Source: Oenococcus kitaharae DSM 17330
GTDB lineage: Bacteria > Bacillota > Bacilli > Lactobacillales > Lactobacillaceae
DNA: 64,000 bases
Assembly: GCF_000241055.1 (NCBI RefSeq)
Contig: NZ_CM001398.1
Span: 897,123-961,122, forward strand
Reading direction: 5' to 3'
How positions within the stretch are numbered: the first letter of the stretch is position 1; each line of letters starts with the position of its first letter. Below the pieces are notes generated by a model, which searched no databases, had not been told where the DNA came from, and worked only from the letters and a program-made list of their open reading frames with translations. The position numbers and the translations under genes are program-made. Below are positions 17,086 through 25,345 of the stretch, piece after piece.

Positions 17086-18816
17086 CTTTATGGGGATGTT
17101 GTGGGCGTGTTTGCATGCACGCTTGTACACATTGCTGACGAAAGATATAGGTAAATGAATTAATAAATAAATAAGTTAGTCTGTATATATTTTGACCCCC
17201 GCCCCCTACTTGCTATTAGGAAGAGCGCACACATTGCCCTTTGCTTGTGTCAAAGCAAAATTTTTAAAACTTTTTGCCTACGGGGGATGTGGATAACTCG
17301 CCTATTTTTGCCTGAATCTAGCCTATTTTAACTGTTTTAGTTCGTGATTAAGTCATAAATATTATGAAATAACTGCAATTAATTGCCATAAAGCGAACGA
17401 TTTTAACCGTTTTTCTATTGGGTGTAGGTTTATAGCCAGTCATAGCAAGGGTTTAGGGCGTTTTAAGCGATAATGTGGTGCTTATTCCAACCCTAAAGAC
17501 GACCACGCTCTGATTAAATAGTGGCAAAGTGGGCGATATCTGTCGATTATTGACCTGTTTTAAGCCATTTTTACGCTGTTTTAGCTCGATTAGAACCACT
17601 TTCCTGTTACTTGGTAAGCAGTGTGATAGGCTTGATCTGCCGCTGCTGTCAACACTGCACAGGACCTATCATCAAAGCAACCTGTGTCCCGTCATAAGAC
17701 GGTGGTTGATTAATGATCTTATCGGGCGTGACTAACGTCCACCCGTTCAAAAGTCCTGTCAGAGAACCTTAGATAGTTGTCTGCTAATCAGTCAAAACGA
17801 CGGCTTAGGCAAGGCAAAGTGTCCTCATTCTTGTGCTGTCCTACTTTAGGACGATTGTTCAGAGTTCACAAGCGTAGCGATTTGCGACTGGTCACACTGC
17901 AAAATACTGAATTGAAAACCTGTCATCAAATCATGGCTAAGACTTGCTCATATAGATAAGCTGACTCGGCTGTTTACCGACTCAGAGAACCATTGCCCTG
18001 TCAGAGGGTAGTGGATTGGATCATCACTATTGTTTATCTGCGGTACTGATTTGGTACTGTGGCCATCACTGAAAGGGGGTACTGCTCTGTTATGCCCTTA
18101 TAAGTGCAGGTTTTGCTGCCTAAATAGAGTCATTTTGCCTCGTTATTGCATACATTTCAGCTATTTTTGTTAGGTTTTAGGCTAGCAAAAGCAAGCATTT
18201 AGACTAGCATTTACTAGCATTTATGCCCTAAAATGCCATGATTTCATGTTGTGTTTTGTTAGGCTGTTTAATAACAATTCCCAACCTTTAGGCCATCCTT
18301 TGCCATCATTTAACCTTAGGGTTTGCAAGGGCGCTAGACCATCAAATACCATTATTTAACCTTATGAATTATCAGCATTGAACCTTAGCAATTCTTAGCA
18401 TGTAAGCCTGATCCAACGGCTTTATAACGCTGATATAACGGCTTGCAACCTTTGCAACCTTTTGTTTTTAGGGTGCAACGTTTGTGTGCAACGTTTTTAG
18501 ATTGTGTTGCAGTAGATTGACCCTCTAAATTTCATTTTTTGGCAATTTTTTACAAAGCGCCATCTATGCGCCGTTCTCTCTTTGACAACACCTTAGCCCC
18601 CATCAACCGATTATCAAAGCCGATCTATCTGCTAGCTTGCGTTTTTAGCTGAAAAACACCAGCGGTTGCTCACGTTTTTAGAGCTTTCCTGTCGATCTGT
18701 CGATCTGGTCAATACACCCGAACAGACGAAAGAGCTTCTCAGGGCTGTTTATTGCCCTGTATGGGGATGGCCGCTAGCAATTTGATAGTAATCTGCTATC
18801 AGATTAAAATAGACTT
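17086..18816. other. 1.7 kb gene-poor island region with short repeats
   Basis: No supported gene: the open frames here (for example 17529-17735 and 17777-17959) lack ribosome sites and look like chance. Repeats seen: CTAGCA three times at about 18181-18220, AACCTTA three times at about 18310-18385, and TGCAAC direct repeats at about 18443-18500. The last 280 bases (from tgaccctctaaatttcattttttggc at about 18519) recur in the tRNA-Ser remnant at about 59626. It could hold a packaging or regulatory sequence, or an RNA. Confidence 0.6.
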
Positions 18817-19257
18817 ATGACTAAGCCAGTGATTGATAAGTTTGTGATTAAAACGATCCGTATTCTTGGCCAGAGTCTGCATTACTGCCAGACCTTTCCT
18901 GAACGGCCTTTTCTCTTGGCTGATGGGAATGTGTATCAGTGCAGTGAGTTGGCTGCTGCCATTGTTTCGGCTTTAAAAGATTGTCCACTGCTCACAGTAA
19001 GATATACCAGTCCTGAAGCCAAGAATACCTTTAAACTTGCTTTGTCCTTAAAGGATATTCAAGCCATGATCCATCGAGGCCGAACACAGACCTGTATCAT
19101 GCTAAATATTGAACGGGAAACATTCATCAAAGCTCTAACCTTGGTGGATGTAGTAGCAGTGGCCGAGGCAGTTAAAAAATCGCCTATACAAAGAGTTTGC
19201 ATACTCGATCATGTTTTTGCCTATAACCCGAGAAAGACCTTGATGAAAGTTGACTGA
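18817..19257 (+). CDS. Island protein of unknown function, paralogue at 59817
   Basis: 146-aa protein (DKFVIKTIRILGQSLHY start). A truncated homologue at 59817 shares KDCPLL.., RYTSPEAKNTFKLALS and KDIQA, so this is a genuine conserved family of these islands and not a chance frame. No motif I can assign. It overlaps the next gene by 8 bases. Confidence 0.75.
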   Translation: MTKPVIDKFVIKTIRILGQSLHYCQTFPERPFLLADGNVYQCSELAAAIVSALKDCPLLTVRYTSPEAKNTFKLALSLKDIQAMIHRGRTQTCIMLNIERETFIKALTLVDVVAVAEAVKKSPIQRVCILDHVFAYNPRKTLMKVD

Positions 19258-19657
19258 GAAGGCGATAAACAGAGCCATTGACCTTGTCTGTCGTCAATAC
19301 TTTTTCTTAGCTTGTCGGCGTTTGTGGTGTTTTAAGGATACGTTCAGCCCTTATTTTGCCTATCTAAAAGCCCGTAGAAGCACTGATGACTATGAATCGT
19401 TTGCTAGACAAGACGAGCTGTTGAGAGTGTTATACCATCTCTTTCAGGCCTGCCCTATGTTAAAAGCTAAGTATCGCAGAAGAACTTTATCAATCAAAGA
19501 ACTCTGCACAGTCTGCCATTGTTCAGAGGCTACTGTTAACAAACGGTTAAGAAATGAGCGGGCTTATTTTGCTGCCCATTTTGATCTGTTTGATCTAAAT
19601 CAGCTAGGCAAACAGATACAAGATAGGAACTATAAAGGCATTGTGCTGCATATTTAG
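19250..19657 (+). CDS. Island protein with a helix-turn-helix-like region
   Basis: 135-aa basic protein. Residues about 82-106 (LSIKELCTVCHCSEATVNKRLRNE) look like an HTH. The start is a TTG inside the overlap TTGACTGA with the previous stop, so translation is probably coupled. It could be an ArpU-like or packaging-type regulator, but I cannot place it in a family. Confidence 0.65.
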   Translation: MTEKAINRAIDLVCRQYFFLACRRLWCFKDTFSPYFAYLKARRSTDDYESFARQDELLRVLYHLFQACPMLKAKYRRRTLSIKELCTVCHCSEATVNKRLRNERAYFAAHFDLFDLNQLGKQIQDRNYKGIVLHI

Positions 19658-19681
19658 CGCATCCCCGCTGAGGGTATTTTT

Positions 19682-20003
19682 AACATATCGGGTCAAAAAC
19701 TAACATAGATAACATGGCAACTAACACGGACAAACCTAGCAACCACGGGCATTAGAAGGGTAAATGTTAGTATGTTACCTATTTTTGCCCAAACTATCTA
19801 TAATCACTTTTTATTTTTTTATTTTTTTATTTTTTCTATCTCAAGACTTTTAGAGAAAAATAACTAACATTTTAACATGAATGTCTTAAAAACGCCTGTA
19901 TAGCAAGGCTTGCGCAGTTTTCACAATGTTAGTTTTTTGCATTTTGTGTTAGTTTTTAGCCGTTTTATGTTAGTTTTTTGGGGGTAAATGTTAGTTTTTT
20001 TAG
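19682..20003. other. Putative replication origin with iterons flanking an AT-rich tract
   Basis: Four direct repeats of TGTTAGTTTTTTG type start at 19927, 19947, 19968 and 19989 (spacing 20-21 bases, two helical turns). Inverted copies AAAAACTAACAT (19695), AACTAACAC (19719) and AACTAACAT (19862) lie to the left, plus ATGTTAGTATGTTAC at 19764. Between them 19801-19840 is almost pure A/T. It adjoins the 3' end of the VapE-like helicase gene, exactly as in staphylococcal pathogenicity islands, where the Rep initiator binds such iterons. Confidence 0.75.
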
Positions 20004-20012
20004 TTCAGACAA

Positions 20013-20036
20013 TAAAAAAAGACCTTTCGGTCTTAG
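20013..20036 (-). terminator. Terminator of the replication operon
   Basis: On the minus strand the stem aagacc/ggtctt with a 4-base loop is followed by seven T. It overlaps the last codons of the helicase gene. Confidence 0.8.
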
Positions 20037-21352
20037 GCTTTCATTTTTGTGTAGCCTGGTTTATTTTTCCAGTTAGCATATTGCCAATCGGGTTTAGTTG
20101 CCATAATCATGTTGATTTCATTTCTTATCGTTGTCCTTTCTTTTGGCTTGAGATATTGCTGATCTGTACGAACTATAACCTGTTCTAATAATTCTCTTAG
20201 CGAGAAGTGTGTACCGACTGTTGTCCCTGCTAAGATATCATCCAAGCTGTCTGTCACGTCATCGCTTGCCAGATAATCATTTTGCAAACTTTCGATCTGT
20301 TTGGTTTCGGCTTTGGTCGGGAAGATTGTATATCCATCACGATACAGAGAAACGGCTTGTCCCCAGAGCTGTGTTATCTCGTTATGAAGCTGATCTGTTT
20401 GACTAGGGTCTGTGATATCGGCTGTGCGCTTATCAGCGTTAGGATGTAAAACAAAGTATCTACGGTTACCAGTCCGATCCTTTAACGGTAGCGGGTCATT
20501 AGTCGTCATGCCGATAACAAAGTTCTTAGCGTACTTACGGGAAGTTCTTTCATAAGGTGCTCTGAACTGCAAAGTTGTTTCTGTGATAAAACTCTTCGTA
20601 TCTTCAAAGCCTGTATGCTTGCTTGCCTTCATCTCATCATCGTTCACGATCCAAGCACCTAACATAATGGCTTGATTGTCTTTGTCCTTAAAATCGCTGA
20701 CATTATCTGTATACCATTCAGGACGAACGGCTAACTTATTGAAGAAGGTTGTTTTGCCAGTGCCAGGAGCACCCTGCAAAAGTAAAACAAAGTCGAATTT
20801 AGCTGTGGGCTGAAAAACCTTTGTGACTGCGCCGACTAGCCAAATAGCAAACATTCTTACATTGATGTCTGTCTGTTCCACGCCTAGCCATTTAGTCATA
20901 AAGCCTGTGAGATGGTCTTGTTGATCCCAGTTATGAAACGCTTCATTTAGATAGTTTTTTAGCGGGTTGTAATGGTTAGCGTGTGCTAAGTCGTTAATGG
21001 CCTGATAAGCCAGGTCAGTTCTGATCTGATAGATAAATTGTGAATCAGCATAGGAGATTAAAGCACTTATTAAGTCATCATTGAAAGCGCCTGTGTGAAT
21101 TGTGAATGAACCGATTTGTAAGTCTGTGGGATAAACCATTTCGATCTGTTCGGCAAAGTCATTGTATTTAATCACGGTTTGGCCAAAGGGGCGCAGCATC
21201 ACAGATAGAATTTGCTTGGCATTGGTCAGGTCGTTGGCTTTCAGCGAACCGTCCATGTTGCGATGAAAGGAATCATGAATCGGGGATGCTGCTAATGACT
21301 TGATTTCATCATCGCTCGGTAAGGCCTGAATTTGTGGCTTGACAATTTTCAT
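20033..21352 (-). CDS. VapE/D5-type SF3 helicase, island replication protein
   Basis: 439-aa protein of the virulence-associated E/phage D5 ATPase type. Walker A GAPGTGKTTFFNKLA is near residues 188-202, and a Walker B region WIVNDDEMKA is near 233-243. RTSRKYAKNFVIGMTTNDPLPLKDRTGNRRYFV, split here by description only, marks the sensor and Arg-finger region near 265-300. It would unwind the adjacent origin. It is the last gene of a five- to six-gene minus-strand operon. No primase zinc finger is visible, so host or helper primase is probably used. Confidence 0.88.
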   Translation of the reverse strand: MKIVKPQIQALPSDDEIKSLAASPIHDSFHRNMDGSLKANDLTNAKQILSVMLRPFGQTVIKYNDFAEQIEMVYPTDLQIGSFTIHTGAFNDDLISALISYADSQFIYQIRTDLAYQAINDLAHANHYNPLKNYLNEAFHNWDQQDHLTGFMTKWLGVEQTDINVRMFAIWLVGAVTKVFQPTAKFDFVLLLQGAPGTGKTTFFNKLAVRPEWYTDNVSDFKDKDNQAIMLGAWIVNDDEMKASKHTGFEDTKSFITETTLQFRAPYERTSRKYAKNFVIGMTTNDPLPLKDRTGNRRYFVLHPNADKRTADITDPSQTDQLHNEITQLWGQAVSLYRDGYTIFPTKAETKQIESLQNDYLASDDVTDSLDDILAGTTVGTHFSLRELLEQVIVRTDQQYLKPKERTTIRNEINMIMATKPDWQYANWKNKPGYTKMKA

Positions 21353-21354
21353 TG

Positions 21355-21570
21355 TTACCTGGTATCTGCCTTTTGAGTCAGCTCATAGAATGAGGCCAGC
21401 AAGGTCATTAAGTCAGGGTCTTGGTCTGGTGTATTCAGATAGCCAGCAACTTGATTGTTCAATTCTGCCAATGCGTGCTGATAGGTCTCTGCCAATATTT
21501 TCAGCCCTTTTAAGGAATATTTGTCAAAGAACTGTTTATCTTTAGACTCGATTGTTTTGTAGTCTGCCAT
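21355..21570 (-). CDS. Small island operon protein, unknown
   Basis: 71-aa protein (MADYKTIESKDKQFFDKYS start) lying 2 bases upstream of the helicase gene in the same operon. Mostly helical, no known domain. Confidence 0.65.
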   Translation of the reverse strand: MADYKTIESKDKQFFDKYSLKGLKILAETYQHALAELNNQVAGYLNTPDQDPDLMTLLASFYELTQKADTR

Positions 21571-21571
21571 G

Positions 21572-21844
21572 TTAATTTACCTCTCGATCAATCGCTCGAA
21601 TATCTACCAGCTCATCCCCAGAATGGCATTCTATGTGCTGAGCAAGTTGTTCGATGACGGCATAATTTTCTAGCTGCCGATAATACTTAGCTGCCAGTTT
21701 TGGATAACCTTTTGCTAGCAAGGACTCATATTCAGCAGATAAGAACTGCTGTCCGAATAACGCTCTTAAGTTGATCCGATGTAGATACACCTCTAAGCTC
21801 CTATATAAGGCCTTATAATTTGTCTCTGTTAAACCGTTAATCAT
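21572..21844 (-). CDS. Small island operon protein, unknown
   Basis: 90-aa protein (MINGLTETNYKALYRSL start) between two operon genes with a 1-base gap downstream and an 8-base overlap upstream. No recognised motif; tight packing supports it as a real gene. Confidence 0.65.
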   Translation of the reverse strand: MINGLTETNYKALYRSLEVYLHRINLRALFGQQFLSAEYESLLAKGYPKLAAKYYRQLENYAVIEQLAQHIECHSGDELVDIRAIDREVN

Positions 21845-22400
21845 GCTGCTTGGCCTCGTGGAATAAGCGCTTGATCTTGTTTAAAATTCCCTCTTTAACA
21901 CCATTTTCAACAGCTTCCCTAGCTTCAATACTTTCGTTTTCTCTTGATCTTGCCTGCTGAGTATATGCTTCCACCTCAAGCGAGCTCTGTGCAATGAACA
22001 AACCCCGATATTCGCCATAAGTAAAACTGACAACAGGAATATGGTACTTAACCCGCAAGTCGTGGATCTCATCGAATAAACGTCTGACTGAGATATTTAA
22101 CTGGTCTGCAATTAGAGTAGATGGTCGAGCGTAAAAACGTCCCAAAGTCAACGAATTAGCTAATCTCTTTAAGGACTCAGACATATCCAGCCAGCCATCA
22201 AAAATATGTGTATTAATATTTTTTAGATCAACGAGATCAAACTCAGTATCATTGAAAAGGCGCTCTTGTTCGCTACCATGCTGATTTAAGTTAGAATGAG
22301 TATAGATATCGTCTTTGATATCCCATGTATTAAGTCCGTTTGCGTTGCTACTTTGGTCGGTGCGTTCGCTAACGGGCTTTTTTGTATCTTCATTTTTCAT
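21837..22400 (-). CDS. Island replication/regulation protein with winged-helix-like region
   Basis: 187-aa protein. A central part (about 80-135, LTLGRFYARPSTLIADQLN then SVRRLFDEIHDLRVKY) resembles a winged helix found in phage replication accessory proteins. The N-terminus is polar and probably disordered; the C-terminus is charged and helical. It overlaps both neighbours, so it is firmly within the replication operon. Exact role unknown. Confidence 0.65.
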   Translation of the reverse strand: MKNEDTKKPVSERTDQSSNANGLNTWDIKDDIYTHSNLNQHGSEQERLFNDTEFDLVDLKNINTHIFDGWLDMSESLKRLANSLTLGRFYARPSTLIADQLNISVRRLFDEIHDLRVKYHIPVVSFTYGEYRGLFIAQSSLEVEAYTQQARSRENESIEAREAVENGVKEGILNKIKRLFHEAKQHD

Positions 22401-22591
22401 TATTTAACCTGCTTTCTTTCCAGATACGCCAGCATTTCATCCGTGCGATAAAGTTTTAGTGATCCGAATACAATCGGTTTGATTTTTCCTTGATTGACCA
22501 GTGTGTCAAAGCTGCGAACGTTAAAGCCGAATAATCTGGGGGTGTCTTTGCGCCTGAACGTAATAGGGAAGAACTTGCTATCATTTTCCAT
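22400..22591 (-). CDS. Excisionase-like MerR-type HTH protein
   Basis: 63-aa protein with a MerR/excisionase-type HTH (RLFGFNVRSFDTLVNQGKIKPIVFGSLKLYRTDEMLAYL). Proteins of this size at this position act as Xis or AlpA-like activators in phage satellites. The stop abuts the next gene. Confidence 0.75.
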   Translation of the reverse strand: MENDSKFFPITFRRKDTPRLFGFNVRSFDTLVNQGKIKPIVFGSLKLYRTDEMLAYLERKQVK

Positions 22592-22769
22592 TGCTTAACT
22601 CCTGAATCGCTGTGAGAACCTTGCTTTTCTGATCTGCTGTCATATCATCTTCAAACTTGAGCCATCCCCACAAGGTAGCCCGATTGATACCTGCTTGATG
22701 TGCGACTTGAAAATAGTTTAATTTGTTGCTTTTGATTAACTGGTTGAGTGATTGTGTTTGTACTGCCAT
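22581..22769 (-). CDS. Cro-like HTH protein of the island switch
   Basis: 62-aa protein with a lambda-repressor-type HTH (YFQVAHQAGINRATLWGWL, about 19-37). It is the first gene of the minus-strand operon and divergent from the repressor at 22946. An 11-base overlap joins it to the excisionase-like gene. Confidence 0.75.
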   Translation of the reverse strand: MAVQTQSLNQLIKSNKLNYFQVAHQAGINRATLWGWLKFEDDMTADQKSKVLTAIQELSNGK

Positions 22770-22842
22770 TTCTGACCTCCATATTTATGATTTTTGTAGT
22801 CCTCATAGCTTGATGTCTTTGCTGATGTTGATTACAATGAAT

Positions 22843-22934
22843 AATGTACAGTATTAAATAAATAGATAAAACTACAGTGCTGTATAAAATTGTTACTGTA
22901 CATACAGTCTCACAAAATGTCATTGCTGTAGGTA
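22843..22934. promoter_or_regulatory. Divergent switch region with repressor operators
   Basis: Several inverted repeats built on ACTGTA/TACAGT: AATGTACAGTATT (22843-22855), TACAGTGCTGTA (22873-22884), ACTGTACATACAGT (22895-22908) and a half site near 22923. They lie between the Cro-like and repressor genes and are the probable binding sites of one or both. Confidence 0.65.
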
Positions 22935-22945
22935 AGGAAGAAGTT

Positions 22946-24031
22946 ATGTCTGAGAAAGAGCCATCATTTACAGGAAAAAAAATTGAAAAGTTGCGCCATA
23001 AAATGGGCATTTCACAGGGAAAACTTGTTAAGCGCTTTAATGATTTGCATATTGCTGAAGGTCATAGCCAGCCTCTAACTTTGACTGACAAAGCTGTTTC
23101 TAACTGGGAGAAGGGTCAAAATCGTGTAGATGGCAAATATATTCGAGGACTATCTCAAATTTTCGATAGACCGCCGTATGAACTTTTATTTGACGCTGAT
23201 GAATTAATCAAGCCGATCAAACTATGTCTTGATATGTATTTAGAAAAACTAAATGATGTTGATTTTAATGAGTATGCGGATTATTCAGAACATGAGTTTG
23301 ATTATATTTTTGAAGATTTGAGTGTTAAAAAAAGAAAAATCATTCAAAGGAATATTGAGGGGATTTTTGGACTAGTCGGCGAATTTGATGTAAATACCTA
23401 CTTTTTGATTAATGATTTTAGGTTTCTGAAAACTCCAGAATCTATACAGTTTGTTAAAAACCAATTAAAAGATGAAGCATACAAACGCTTAGATGTTATT
23501 AAAGTATCTATGTATGGGTGGTCAAAAAAAGATGAAGTATCTGACATGCAATCATTTAATGGTGATAATCCCTTTGACGCCTATATATCGCGAAAAATGC
23601 ATCGGATTTTTTCTTTAGGGATTTTTGCACCATATTTTCTTGACATGGCGCGTATAACAAGTAATTACATTGGTTTTCTTAAATTCATGTCATCTTGTGG
23701 ATTAGGGAACGATGGTACAGAAAATATACATTATTCATCTTTAGATAAGGACCAGAACGGCGATTATTTCACTTACATAGGGAGCCGAGTACCAAATTTT
23801 GAAGTCAGCTATTACCATAGTTTCAAAAAAATTATGTTGGAAACAAAACAGCAATTACAAAAAAATTTTAGAGATATATTCGAGTTACAAAAAAAAGAAG
23901 ATTATCACAAGATAATCGAAAGCCTAGAACAAACAGAGAAAAGGCTAGACAATATTAGCGATAAAGTTGATGAAAATGATATTTCAAGGGCTTTGCATGA
24001 GGCTTACTTATCAGAGAAAGACAACTCTTAA
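22946..24031 (+). CDS. XRE-family repressor of the ssrA island
   Basis: 361-aa protein. The N-terminal HTH occupies about residues 14-75 (GISQGKLVKRF, then KAVSNWEKGQNRVDGKYIRGL). A long C-terminal part of unknown fold follows, with no Ser-Lys protease dyad that I can recognise, so RecA-dependent self-cleavage is unlikely and a Stl-like anti-repressor mechanism is possible. I start at 22946 because ggaagaag precedes that ATG; an earlier in-frame ATG at 22877 lies within the operators. Confidence 0.78.
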   Translation: MSEKEPSFTGKKIEKLRHKMGISQGKLVKRFNDLHIAEGHSQPLTLTDKAVSNWEKGQNRVDGKYIRGLSQIFDRPPYELLFDADELIKPIKLCLDMYLEKLNDVDFNEYADYSEHEFDYIFEDLSVKKRKIIQRNIEGIFGLVGEFDVNTYFLINDFRFLKTPESIQFVKNQLKDEAYKRLDVIKVSMYGWSKKDEVSDMQSFNGDNPFDAYISRKMHRIFSLGIFAPYFLDMARITSNYIGFLKFMSSCGLGNDGTENIHYSSLDKDQNGDYFTYIGSRVPNFEVSYYHSFKKIMLETKQQLQKNFRDIFELQKKEDYHKIIESLEQTEKRLDNISDKVDENDISRALHEAYLSEKDNS

Positions 24032-24072
24032 AAACTCTCGTGACTGATGATGTGTGTACTGCCATTGAATAA

Positions 24073-25242
24073 ATGACAATGAAAATTAGAAGTAAAACAT
24101 TGAAAAACGGACTGAAGTCCTATTATTTTAGAATCGTCTTGAATGGCAAGCCAACCATGAAAAGCGGTTATATCAGCAATAAAGAGGCTGTAAACGCCTA
24201 TCGGGCGTATAAAGTGGCGGAAGCTAACGGCCAATTAGAAAGCCAGCAAGTTAAGCGAATCAAGTTTAATGAGCTTGCTAAAGAATGGCTAACCATGAAA
24301 GCTAAAGATGTGAAGCCATCCACTTACAAGAAAATTGAAGAGCGCTATAAGCTGCATATTCAACCTTATTTCAAGGGGATGTATCTAGACGAACTCACGC
24401 CGATCAAAGCCCAGCAGTTTGTTAATGGACTTGCAGCTAAGTTAGTCGGTTATACCGACTCTTTAGATATCGTGAATCAGGTCTATAAAAAGGCTGTGCA
24501 GTATGGCTATGTGAAAGACAACCCCTTTGCTAACGTGGATAAACCGAGAGCTAAAAAAGCACCATCTAGCATCTCTGTGAAGTTCTATGATGTCGAACAA
24601 CTCAGACGGTTTCTAAACAGTGCTTATCAGCTATATTCCAAAGACCATTATAGCCGATACTTATTCTTCAGACTCTTAGCTTTTACGGGCATGCGAAAAG
24701 GCGAGGCCTTGGCTTTAAGCTGGGAAGATGTGGACTTGGCTGATAAAACACTGTCGATCTCTAAGACGGTAGTCACGACTACAAACGGCGAACTGATCTC
24801 TGAAGCGCCAAAGACTAAAGCGGGCAACCGATTAATGACGCTTGATGATGATACGATTGCTGTTTTGGCTGAATGGAAGCTCAGGCAGCACGAACTGTAT
24901 CAGGCGCTTGGTTACGGTTCATCCCCGTGTGAGTTTGTCTTTAATAGCTCGGTTAATTCCTTTGTGACTTTAGGCAAACCGAGGCAATGGTGTCGGGCAG
25001 TGGCTAAAGCGGCTGATTTACCGCCGATCATTATTCATGGCTTTCGGCATACTTATGCGACCTTAGCGGTGCAGTCAGGCATGGATATCAAGCAACTCCA
25101 GTACCAGCTTGGCCATCGTGATGTGCATACCACCTTACAGATTTATGCAGAAGTGACGAATCAGCAGAAGAAAGAAACGGCTAGTATTTTTGCTAATTTC
25201 GTTAACGAAAGTAATATTAAAAGTAATACCGGAAAGCCTTGA
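24073..25242 (+). CDS. int: Tyrosine integrase of the ssrA island
   Basis: 389-aa tyrosine recombinase. It has an N-terminal arm-binding AP2-like domain, a core-binding domain at about 65-165, and a catalytic domain with Arg in TGMRKGEALALSW (about 207), HGFRHTYATL (about 322), LGHRD and Tyr in QIYAEVTNQ (about 357). It ends 40 bases before attR. The two right arm sites lie within its last codons, so coding and recombination signals overlap. Confidence 0.94.
   Translation: MTMKIRSKTLKNGLKSYYFRIVLNGKPTMKSGYISNKEAVNAYRAYKVAEANGQLESQQVKRIKFNELAKEWLTMKAKDVKPSTYKKIEERYKLHIQPYFKGMYLDELTPIKAQQFVNGLAAKLVGYTDSLDIVNQVYKKAVQYGYVKDNPFANVDKPRAKKAPSSISVKFYDVEQLRRFLNSAYQLYSKDHYSRYLFFRLLAFTGMRKGEALALSWEDVDLADKTLSISKTVVTTTNGELISEAPKTKAGNRLMTLDDDTIAVLAEWKLRQHELYQALGYGSSPCEFVFNSSVNSFVTLGKPRQWCRAVAKAADLPPIIIHGFRHTYATLAVQSGMDIKQLQYQLGHRDVHTTLQIYAEVTNQQKKETASIFANFVNESNIKSNTGKP
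25208..25229 (+). repeat. Right arm-type integrase sites, inside the end of int
   Basis: Two AAAGTAATA copies (25208 and 25220), 12 bases apart, matching the left arm pair in sequence and spacing. Confidence 0.75.
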
Positions 25243-25281
25243 ATTTCTAAAGCCTTGCAGGACAAGGGATAGAGCGTTTCA

Positions 25282-25305
25282 GGTTCGACTCCCATCTACT
25301 CCATT
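25282..25305 (+). repeat. attR of the ssrA island
   Basis: Exact 24-base copy of attL at 16559-16582, 40 bases after the integrase stop. Confidence 0.93.
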
Positions 25306-25310
25306 TAGGC

Positions 25311-25345
25311 CCCTTGCCAGTAAAAGCTGGTAGGGAGCTTTTTTG
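25311..25345 (+). terminator. Original ssrA terminator, displaced by the island
   Basis: Stem cccttgccag / ctggtaggg with one bulged base, then a run of six T. It lies just beyond attR, where the pre-insertion ssrA gene would have ended. Confidence 0.75.

Larger units (their letters stand above)
16559..25305. mobile_element. Satellite-like (PICI-like) genomic island in the 3' end of ssrA
   Basis: 8.7 kb element bounded by 24-bp direct repeats that copy the tmRNA T arm and 3' end. Its content in order: two small coupled ORFs, a 1.7 kb gene-poor region, two plus-strand unknown genes, an iteron array, a minus-strand replication operon (VapE-like helicase, two small genes, a wHTH-like gene, an excisionase-like gene and a Cro-like gene), a divergent XRE repressor and the integrase against attR. 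The layout matches phage-inducible chromosomal islands. I recognise no capsid, terminase or packaging-interference gene, so mobility would need a helper or a non-phage route. The native ssrA terminator is displaced to the far side. Confidence 0.88.

Noticed and set aside
17529-17959. Two ORFs of 60-68 codons in the island's gene-poor block
   Set aside because: No ribosome sites, Cys/Arg/Leu-rich composition and no relation to known proteins.
18180-18390. Possible CRISPR-like repeats
   Set aside because: Repeats are 6-7 bases with irregular spacing and no constant spacer length.
19988-20406. Plus-strand ORFs over the helicase gene
   Set aside because: They are shadows of the well-supported minus-strand VapE-like gene and its iteron region.
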